From Bacteroidota bacterium (GTDB taxonomy: Bacteria; Bacteroidota; Kryptoniia; Kryptoniales; JAKASW01), in contig JAJYGB010000180.1 of NCBI GenBank assembly GCA_021785235.1, positions 1 to 6,258 on the forward strand: 6,258 bases of DNA. The letters are read 5' to 3'. Shown one piece after another: positions 1 through 5,027 of the stretch. The first letter of the stretch is position 1. The number at the start of each line of letters is the position of its first letter. A model generated the notes under the pieces. That model was not told the DNA's origin. It did not search any database and worked only from the letters and a program-made list of their open reading frames with translations. A program made the position numbers and the translations under genes.

Positions 1-2799
1 GTTCCAAACTTGTCCTCCAACCTTCCAGTCGAAACTGAAGCTCAACGTGAAGCGTTGCAGGCGGAATGTGTTTATTACGCTGGCTCTGTACTTGGGATTC
101 GGATCGCCAATCACGCCGGGGGTCGCAGCGAGGCCGACAGGGAATCCGTTCGCGTCAAGAGCGAGTGATCCGTTGGCGTTTCGCTCCCAGCGTGTACCGT
201 ATAGTACTCCGACTGCCTGGCCAAGGATCGCCTCGGAGGCGGGATCCGTGAACCCGGCAAGGAATACGTTCTCAACGCCGGAAAGGTCGTAAACCACGTT
301 GTGGTTCGTGGACCAGTTCCCGATCGTCTGCCATGAGAAGGATCCAAATCTCAGCCATTCGACGGTCAATTGAGCCTCGTAACCTACGTTGCTCATTTTT
401 GCGGCGTTTGCATTTATCGCCGAGAAGCCGGAAGACGGCGCGACATTCAGGCCGAGGATTGCATCAGTCGTAATGTCATGATATGCCGTCAGACTCATGG
501 AAACGCGATCGTCGAGAAGTCTCATATCAACGCCGAATTCAGACTCAGTCGTCTTCTCGGGACCAAGTTTCGCGTTGCCGAGTGTTGCAGAACTAACAAC
601 TCCGCCGCCGTAATACTGAAGCCCTATTCCGGGGCCCCAACCGTTGCCGATAATAGGATTCGCAAACACATATGTGCTGGTGGAGTATGCCGGTGGCTGA
701 ACGGCAGCTTCACCGTAAGCAGCCCTTAACTTACCATAGGTAAGTATGGAGTTGTCCCTGAATATGGGAAGTTGCGTGAATTCCCATGCAACACTGGCCG
801 ACGGATAGAAGAACAACGATGCTGCCTCCGGACCGTATGTCGACGAGCTTTCGTCACGTCCGGATAGTGTGAAGAACAACTGGTGAAAGAAGTTCAAGTT
901 CAACTGTCCATATAGCGCAGCATTCCGTGTGATAACTTCCGTCTCGCCCGGGGCGTAGCTCGCTGCATTCCCAAGTGTCGGGGGAGCCGTCGGTATAATG
1001 AAGGTCGTACCTACTATACCGGTATTGTCATACTGCGCATTGTCAAGATGGAAGCCCACCAACAACGTTGAAGTGAATTCTTCAGAGAACGCATGCGTCG
1101 CGCGCCCCAACAAATCCGTATTCACCATATACGATGTGTTGACGTTGCGAACTAGCTGTCCGAGTTTCTGTGATGCATCATATGGTGCGAGGACTGCGTT
1201 ATCGCGGTCGGTGATGTAATCCACGCCGGCCTTGTAGGTCAAATTCAGCCAGGTAAGAGGATCGTAGGAAATTGATCCGGACCCTGTCAAATGATCGAGC
1301 TGAATAGTTGTCGGGTTCATGTAGACACTGAAGAAGGGGTTATCATAACCCATCCCCTTTGTTGGATCTCCAGCGCCGTTCCTGTATGTCCTCTGGACAC
1401 CTGGTGTCACGGCACCCGTCGGAGATACATAGTTCACGAGATAAGGAAGATTGTTGAAGTCAGGCGCCGTGCGATAAGCACCGAGGAGCAGGCCCGAGAT
1501 GTTGGATCCCTGCTGTATGCGATCCGAACTGCTGTTGATGTAGGCCGCGTTGAGGTCGACGGTCAATCCCTGCGCGAATGTGCGTGTCACCGACGTCCTG
1601 ATCGAAGTCCTGTCATAAGTCGAGTTTGCCTTCACAACGCCATTCTGTCCCAGATGATCGATATCCAGATAGAAATTGCCGGTCTGATCGCCACCGGTAA
1701 TGGTCGCGCCATATTCCTGGGAAATCGACTGGCTGAAAAGCTCGCCTGCATGATCGTATACCGTCTTTGAATTCTTAGCTGTGATAGGAGCGTAGGCGTA
1801 GTTGTACGAACGAACGTCCGCCCCGCCGGAACGCAACGAGATCTTGTCTCCCCAACTGAAAGAGGAGTTCCACATGTAGGCACCGTTCGCGCCCTGGCCG
1901 TATTCACTCTGCGTGGGGAATTCTCTCAGGAGATTATCGACCTGAACATTGCTCCTCAGCGAGATGTTAACTTTCTTGCCGGGGGTAAACGAACCGCTCT
2001 TGGTGGTTATCACTATAACGCCGTTAGCGCCCTGCGATCCCCAGATAGCAGCCGCCGAAGGTCCTTTGTAGATTTCGACAGACGCGATGTCCTGGGGGTT
2101 AATGCTGTTCAACACCGACATTGCTGAAACGCCACCGACGTTCGTAATACCGTTGAGCGCTACAACACCCGTGGTACCCTGGTTATAAATTCCGACCGCC
2201 CCGCTGAATACCGGCTCGCCGTCTACGACGACCAGTGGCTGGTTGTCGCCCTGTAGCGAACGGATACCGCGCAGCACGATCCTCGTCGCCGATCCGGGAT
2301 CTCCGCTTGTCTCAGTCGTGTACACACCCGGAGCTTTTCCGGCAAGACCTGAAATTACATCGTTTGAACCCGACAGTACCAGTGACTGTCCGGCAACCGA
2401 CGATACCGCGGTACCGACACGGGCACGTGATTCCTGCGTGCCTATCGCCGTTACGACGACGGGGTTCGTCGTGTAACCGCTGGGGGCAAGTTCAAAGTTT
2501 ACTGTCGTCGTCTGACCGTCGCTGACCTGGACAGTGTACGTTTCACTCTGGTAGCCAATATATCTGGCGACCAGCTGATACCTTCCGGTTGGTACGCTCT
2601 CTATGGTGTAGTTGCCGTTTACGTCGGCCGCTGCACCGTGAGCAGTACCTTCTACTACGATCGTTGCACCGGGCAGTGTCTCGCCGGTCTGCTTGTCAGT
2701 AATCTTTCCCTTGATCGTGCCGGTCTGCGCCATCGCCGACCCAGCTGCAAACGAAAGGAAACATAAAGCAAGCAACGAAGCAAGCGGGAGATTTTTCAT
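1..2799 (-). CDS. SusC/RagA-family TonB-dependent outer-membrane receptor (5' complete, 3' end beyond the window)
   Basis: I translated 933 codons from the ATG at 2799 to the left edge and found no in-frame stop. The order is typical of SusC. A signal peptide (residues 1-24, cut after SAMA before Q25) is followed by a carboxypeptidase-regulatory-like beta-sandwich (about 27-105, with LPGATIVVEG and DVNGNYTI). Next come a TonB-box-like VVVTAIG (114-120), a plug (about 125-270) with RGIRSL, QPLVVVDGEPV and INPQDIASVEIYKGPSAAAIWG then GVIVITTKSG, and a beta-barrel rich in aromatic residues. Late SusC motifs IGDPNPKYR and FDWKVGGQVWN occur near 897-933, so about 100 residues are probably missing. 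The family imports glycans, peptides or other large nutrients across the outer membrane, with TonB energy and a SusD lipoprotein lid. The substrate cannot be read from this sequence. AAGGAGG lies 7 nt before the start. The gene sits behind an unusually long structured leader. Confidence 0.95.
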   Translation of the reverse strand, partial: MKNLPLASLLALCFLSFAAGSAMAQTGTIKGKITDKQTGETLPGATIVVEGTAHGAAADVNGNYTIESVPTGRYQLVARYIGYQSETYTVQVSDGQTTTVNFELAPSGYTTNPVVVTAIGTQESRARVGTAVSSVAGQSLVLSGSNDVISGLAGKAPGVYTTETSGDPGSATRIVLRGIRSLQGDNQPLVVVDGEPVFSGAVGIYNQGTTGVVALNGITNVGGVSAMSVLNSINPQDIASVEIYKGPSAAAIWGSQGANGVIVITTKSGSFTPGKKVNISLRSNVQVDNLLREFPTQSEYGQGANGAYMWNSSFSWGDKISLRSGGADVRSYNYAYAPITAKNSKTVYDHAGELFSQSISQEYGATITGGDQTGNFYLDIDHLGQNGVVKANSTYDRTSIRTSVTRTFAQGLTVDLNAAYINSSSDRIQQGSNISGLLLGAYRTAPDFNNLPYLVNYVSPTGAVTPGVQRTYRNGAGDPTKGMGYDNPFFSVYMNPTTIQLDHLTGSGSISYDPLTWLNLTYKAGVDYITDRDNAVLAPYDASQKLGQLVRNVNTSYMVNTDLLGRATHAFSEEFTSTLLVGFHLDNAQYDNTGIVGTTFIIPTAPPTLGNAASYAPGETEVITRNAALYGQLNLNFFHQLFFTLSGRDESSSTYGPEAASLFFYPSASVAWEFTQLPIFRDNSILTYGKLRAAYGEAAVQPPAYSTSTYVFANPIIGNGWGPGIGLQYYGGGVVSSATLGNAKLGPEKTTESEFGVDMRLLDDRVSMSLTAYHDITTDAILGLNVAPSSGFSAINANAAKMSNVGYEAQLTVEWLRFGSFSWQTIGNWSTNHNVVYDLSGVENVFLAGFTDPASEAILGQAVGVLYGTRWERNANGSLALDANGFPVGLAATPGVIGDPNPKYRASVINTFRLQRFTLSFSFDWKVGGQVWN

Positions 2800-2846
2800 T
2801 TGAATGCCTCCTTGCGATTTGTGATTTGTGTTCTCCTTCTCTTCAT
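2796..2846 (-). CDS. candidate 16-residue leader peptide, overlapping the receptor start (ATGA)
   Basis: The short frame reads MKRRRTQITNRKEAFK, with 7 of 16 residues basic. It has its own strong SD, AAGGAGG (2857-2851), only 4 nt before the ATG. Its TGA stop (2798-2796) overlaps the receptor's ATG (2799-2797) as ATGA, the classic arrangement for translational coupling or termination-reinitiation. The receptor's SD is embedded in it. The peptide resembles nothing I recognise and may have no function beyond bringing ribosomes to the receptor start. The overlap could be chance, but SD, ATG and overlapping stop together make a translated leader plausible. Homologous leaders with a conserved frame would settle it. 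Confidence 0.4.
   Translation of the reverse strand: MKRRRTQITNRKEAFK
2807..2813 (-). promoter_or_regulatory. Shine-Dalgarno site of the SusC-type receptor
   Basis: AAGGAGG is followed by a 7-nt spacer and the ATG at 2799. It fixes the start, which is also followed directly by a good signal peptide. It lies inside the 16-codon mini-ORF that ends on the receptor's start codon, so ribosomes translating the mini-ORF would pass through it. Confidence 0.85.
2816..2829 (-). repeat. two tandem copies of a 7-mer inside the mini-ORF
   Basis: ACAAATC occurs twice in direct succession on the minus strand between the two SD sites. It is too short to interpret, but it could arise from the same slippage or duplication that made the paired SD contexts. 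Confidence 0.5.
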
Positions 2847-2850
2847 AATA

Positions 2851-2857
2851 CCTCCTT
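2851..2857 (-). promoter_or_regulatory. Shine-Dalgarno-like site of the mini-ORF
   Basis: AAGGAGG precedes the mini-ORF ATG at 2846 with a short 4-nt spacer. The 12-nt context CAAGGAGG(T/C)ATT is nearly identical to that of the receptor's own SD 44 nt downstream, so one may be a local duplicate of the other. Confidence 0.5.
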
Positions 2858-2916
2858 GGGTATGGAATTAGCTGGATGGTGAAAGAGAAATGAATGAATG
2901 GAAGCCCGATTGAGGT

Positions 2917-2952
2917 CGCGATAAGTCGCCGGCAGCGGCTCTCCCCATCGCG
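2917..2952 (-). other. nested hairpin in the receptor leader
   Basis: CGCGAT (plus 2917-2922) and ATCGCG (2947-2952) form a 6-bp outer stem. Inside it, GCCG (2928-2931) and CGGC (2936-2939) form a 4-bp inner stem with a 4-nt loop. It would fold in the leader RNA about 70-120 nt before the mini-ORF. No T-run follows, so it is not a terminator. Confidence 0.35.
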
Positions 2953-3016
2953 TCTCTATATTCACGGATGGACGGAGGAAGAGAAGACACACCTCTCCCC
3001 GCGTCTGTGTTTTGAC
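2939..3016 (-). repeat. imperfect direct repeat in the receptor leader
   Basis: Plus 2993-3016 and 2939-2965 share CTCTCCCC, then GCGTCT, then a weaker tail. Twenty of 24 aligned bases match if a 3-nt insertion (ATC, 2947-2949) is allowed in the second copy. The copies start 54 nt apart. They could be an old tandem duplication or a pair of protein-binding sites. Confidence 0.4.
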
Positions 3017-3031
3017 TCGAAGCGATAAATG

Positions 3032-3068
3032 AAAAAGAGCGGGGGAGCCATTGCCCGTAGCAACCCGC
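3032..3068 (-). terminator. weak terminator-like hairpin in the receptor leader
   Basis: On the minus strand GCGGG (3068-3064) can pair with CCCGC (3043-3039). Inside, TTGC (3063-3060) pairs with GCAA (3054-3051), leaving a 7-nt bulge. TC and then TTTTT (3036-3032) follow. The stem is broken, so this is much weaker than the hairpin at 3137-3168. It could be a second attenuator or chance. Confidence 0.22.
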
Positions 3069-3127
3069 AAGATGCCTCCTAATTTTTGTACGAGTTCGAA
3101 CCGCGCACGACCGCGAACTTCACACGA

Positions 3128-3158
3128 CAAAAATAGGCGAAGGAGTATTGATCACAAT
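3128..3158 (-). promoter_or_regulatory. possible Bacteroidota-type promoter (TTG-N19-TATTTTTG) overlapping the hairpin
   Basis: ATTG (3158-3155), a 19-nt spacer and TATTTTTG (3135-3128) fit the Bacteroidota vegetative pattern TTG...TAnnTTTG. The 9-mer CTATTTTTG also occurs upstream of the aminotransferase at nearly the same spacing from ATTG. The spacer is the 3' arm of a perfect palindrome, so a repressor bound there would block this promoter. Expected RNA start is near 3120. This competes with the terminator reading, though both could be true. Confidence 0.35.
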
Positions 3159-3168
3159 ACTCCTTCGC
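3129..3168 (-). terminator. strong intrinsic terminator or attenuator: perfect 14-bp stem plus T-tract
   Basis: GCGAAGGAGTATTG (minus 3168-3155) pairs without mismatch with CAATACTCCTTCGC (3150-3137) around a 4-nt loop. The T-rich TATTTTTGT follows after one base. The T-tract lies only on the minus-strand side, so it would act on transcripts running toward the receptor. It is about 220 bp past the serA stop but only about 60 nt past the promoter candidate at 3261-3233. It may therefore end a small RNA of about 100 nt or attenuate the receptor leader, as well as stop serA read-through. Its last part also overlaps a possible promoter, so it could instead be an operator palindrome. Confidence 0.7.
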
Positions 3169-3232
3169 AAAATCAACTACTTACTAAAACGAAGTACTTA
3201 CTTAGCACGACTTTTGACATGAATTTCGCTGA

Positions 3233-3261
3233 AATATAACGTCCTTCATTTGCTTTGTCAA
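3233..3261 (-). promoter_or_regulatory. promoter candidate for the receptor leader (TTGACA-N17-TATATT)
   Basis: A perfect -35 hexamer TTGACA (3261-3256), an exact 17-nt spacer and TATATT (3238-3233, 5 of 6 to TATAAT) are seen. The same bases also read as TTG-N20-TATATTTC, one base off the Bacteroidota TAnnTTTG element. The expected RNA start is near 3226, giving a leader of roughly 425 nt before the receptor ATG. The palindrome GGGATATCCC lies 10 bp upstream of the -35. Confidence 0.55.
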
Positions 3262-3271
3262 GCAGAAATTA

Positions 3272-3281
3272 GGGATATCCC
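3272..3281. promoter_or_regulatory. 10-bp palindrome GGGATATCCC upstream of the promoter
   Basis: A perfect palindrome centred about 50 bp upstream of the predicted RNA start, where activators often bind. No regulator can be named, and a 10-bp palindrome may be chance. Confidence 0.25.
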
Positions 3282-3315
3282 CTTATTTTCCGCACCCTCA
3301 GCCTTAAGCAAACAA

Positions 3316-3381
3316 CCTTGCGAAGATCCCTGATTCCGTGACCGGCATGGGATCACTTCCGTACCTGCGACCTTCGCAAGG
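3316..3381 (-). terminator. structured 3' element after serA: 10-bp inverted repeat, possible terminator
   Basis: CCTTGCGAAG (minus 3381-3372) and CTTCGCAAGG (3325-3316) are exact reverse complements separated by 46 nt. A second pair, GATCCC (3354-3349) and GGGATC (3330-3325), lies inside and would stack on the outer stem. The T-rich TTGTTTGCTT (3315-3306) follows. The first arm starts 7 nt after the serA stop. The loop is long and the T-run imperfect, so this may be a weak terminator or an RNA-stabilising 3' structure. Confidence 0.4.
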
Positions 3382-3388
3382 CTTCCCA

Positions 3389-4966
3389 TCACAGCTTTGC
3401 AGTCTTGACCTCAAAGACTCCTTCGATTTTCGATATTTCCTTCAATACAGACGCCGGGATGTCACTGTCTACGCTCATCACAGTTATAGCCTTCTCGCCG
3501 GGGGCAGACCTGCCGAGCGACATGCCGGCGATGTTTATCTTTGAGGCGGCAAGCAGGCTTCCCACAGCAGCCAACATACCAGGACGATCAAGATTAGAGT
3601 AGAACATCAGATGCCCTTCCGGTACTATCTCGAAGTGGAAACGGTCCATACCGACAATTCTCATTTCGTTTTGACCGAAGACCGTTCCTGAAATGGACCG
3701 CTCTTCCTTGTCGGTTTGCATTGTTATGGTCAGGAGTTGTGAATAGTGTTCACCATCCTGCTCCTTCATCTCACTCACGGATATACCCATCTCCTTGGCG
3801 AGGACGGAAGCGTTGACGAAGTTCACCGGAGCATACATCATCTTGTCCAGAAGTCCTTTGAGCACGGCGGTCGAAAGGAGCTCGGACGATTTCTGTAGCA
3901 GGGCTCCGCGGTAAGAGGCCGTTATCGACTTGACTTTCCCATTCAGCAGTTGAGCATGGAGCGAACCAATCTTCTCGGCAAGCACAAGATAAGCACGTAG
4001 TTCGTCGCTCACAGCCGTCTGGTAGTCTATGATATTGACGGCCCCGGCGATGCCTCTTCCCTTGAAGAAGTCAACCAGCTGCTCGCCGATCTGCTTCGCG
4101 ACTTTCTCCTGCGCCTCTTCCGTCGAAGCTCCGAGATGCGGAGTAGCCACAACCTTCGGATGCTTCAGGAGGGGATTGTCGACCGGAGGTTCCTTCACGA
4201 AAACGTCGAACGCAGCGCCGGCAACCTGGCCGCTCTCGAGCGCCTTGAGAAGCGCCTGTTCGTCAATAATCCCACCCCTCGCACAGTTAATGACGCGGAC
4301 TCCACGTTTGCACAGTGCGAAAGACTTCTCTCCGAGAATTCCCCGCGTCTCTTCCGTCAGAGGCGTATGAACAGTTATGAAATCCGACCTCTTGTAAATG
4401 TCGTCCAGCGAAACGGTTTCGAGCCCGAGCTTCGACGCGACTTCACCGGCAAGCAACGGGTCGTATCCGATCACGTTCATTTCAAATGCCCTGGCCCTCG
4501 CCGCGACTTCCCTTCCCACTTTGCCGAGCCCGATAACGCCGAGCGTCTTCCCGCACAGCTCCGTCCCCATGTACTTCTTGCGCTCCCACTTCCCGTTCTG
4601 GAGATCATGGAAAGACTGAGGGACATTGCGCGCCATCGACAACATGAGAGCCATGGTATGTTCGGCGGTGGAAATAGTGTTGCCGCCGGGCGTGTTCATA
4701 ACCACGATACCCTTACGGGTCGCGGCCCCAACATCGATATTGTCCACACCGGCACCTGCACGGCCTATGACTTTCATCTCTTTCGCTTCGGCGATGATGT
4801 CCGCCGTCACCTTCGTCCCGCTTCTCACGATCAAAGCGTCGTAGCTGCCGATAATTTTCTTTATCTCATCCGGGGGGAGACCCGGCCTGGCATCGACCTG
4901 GATACCTTCCTTCTGGAGCAGGTCTGTGCAAACCTGTTCTATGGGATCGGTTATCAATACCTTCAT
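3389..4966 (-). CDS. serA: D-3-phosphoglycerate dehydrogenase, long (ACT-domain) form
   Basis: This 525-residue cytosolic enzyme would oxidise 3-phosphoglycerate with NAD+ to 3-phosphohydroxypyruvate, the first step of serine synthesis. The substrate domain carries RSGTKV (48-53) and GRAGAGVDNID (68-78). The Rossmann motif GLGKVG is at 146-151, with D169 after the second strand, as expected for NAD preference. The catalytic Arg230 (CARGG), Glu259 (KEPP) and His277 (PHLGAS) are all present. An intervening ASB-like domain spans about 320-440, and a C-terminal ACT domain (about 452-525) suggests feedback control by serine. Length matches the 525-530 residue class. I chose the ATG at 4966 because AAGGAGG lies 10 nt upstream and the family starts at MKVLITD. 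The open frame runs on to 5095, but that would overlap the aminotransferase. It ends in TGA and follows the aminotransferase by 61 bp, probably in one operon. Confidence 0.97.
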   Translation of the reverse strand: MKVLITDPIEQVCTDLLQKEGIQVDARPGLPPDEIKKIIGSYDALIVRSGTKVTADIIAEAKEMKVIGRAGAGVDNIDVGAATRKGIVVMNTPGGNTISTAEHTMALMLSMARNVPQSFHDLQNGKWERKKYMGTELCGKTLGVIGLGKVGREVAARARAFEMNVIGYDPLLAGEVASKLGLETVSLDDIYKRSDFITVHTPLTEETRGILGEKSFALCKRGVRVINCARGGIIDEQALLKALESGQVAGAAFDVFVKEPPVDNPLLKHPKVVATPHLGASTEEAQEKVAKQIGEQLVDFFKGRGIAGAVNIIDYQTAVSDELRAYLVLAEKIGSLHAQLLNGKVKSITASYRGALLQKSSELLSTAVLKGLLDKMMYAPVNFVNASVLAKEMGISVSEMKEQDGEHYSQLLTITMQTDKEERSISGTVFGQNEMRIVGMDRFHFEIVPEGHLMFYSNLDRPGMLAAVGSLLAASKINIAGMSLGRSAPGEKAITVMSVDSDIPASVLKEISKIEGVFEVKTAKL

Positions 4967-4976
4967 CGTCAAACAA

Positions 4977-4983
4977 CCTCCTT
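4977..4983 (-). promoter_or_regulatory. Shine-Dalgarno site that decides the serA start
   Basis: AAGGAGG sits 10 nt before the ATG at 4966. It rules out the upstream in-frame starts that would add 43 residues of basic, non-conserved sequence and overlap the preceding gene. Confidence 0.8.
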
Positions 4984-4993
4984 CCGATGCCTG

Positions 4994-5007
4994 ATGACAG
5001 GCGTCAT
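4994..5007. repeat. short inverted repeat in the aminotransferase-serA gap
   Basis: ATGAC and GTCAT flank AGGC, a 5-bp stem with a 4-nt loop upstream of the serA SD. It has no T-run, so it is not a terminator, which fits co-transcription. It may be chance. Confidence 0.2.
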
Positions 5008-5027
5008 ATAATAATAATTTTCGGCGG

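Larger units (their letters stand above)
2847..3388 (-). other. non-coding leader/intergenic region between serA and the receptor
   Basis: More than 500 bp here lack a convincing protein gene. From serA toward the receptor it contains a 10-bp inverted repeat (3381-3316), the palindrome GGGATATCCC (3281-3272), a promoter candidate (3261-3233), a 15-codon frame MSKVVLSKYFVLVSS (3220-3173, almost leaderless), and a perfect 14-bp hairpin with a T-tract (3168-3129). After these come a weaker hairpin with TTTTT (3068-3032), an imperfect direct repeat (3016-2939) and a nested hairpin CGCGAT...ATCGCG (2952-2917) enclosing GCCG/CGGC. The longest minus-strand frame (3130-2843, TTG start) has a composition unlike a protein. 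No riboswitch class I know (cobalamin, c-di-GMP, others) could be matched by eye. Confidence 0.6.

Noticed and set aside
370..729. 119-codon open frame on the plus strand
   Set aside because: It is antisense to the receptor. The minus-strand frame here gives a clear SusC barrel sequence.
1291..1770. 159-codon open frame on the plus strand
   Set aside because: It is antisense to the receptor's barrel-coding region, which reads through cleanly on the minus strand. No SD and no protein-like pattern.
2847..3226. Cobalamin or c-di-GMP riboswitch in the receptor leader
   Set aside because: TonB-dependent receptors are often under cobalamin riboswitches, so I looked for the conserved core and GCCACTG-like elements. 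Only loose resemblance (GCCGCTGCC) was found.
3051..3239. 62-codon plus-strand frame across the intergenic hairpin
   Set aside because: No SD, it runs through the perfect hairpin and promoter candidate, and it has no protein-like features.
4136..5011. 291-codon open frame on the plus strand
   Set aside because: It lies antisense inside serA, whose domains and catalytic residues are intact. The product is Arg/His-rich with no recognisable motif; it is a shadow of serA codon bias.
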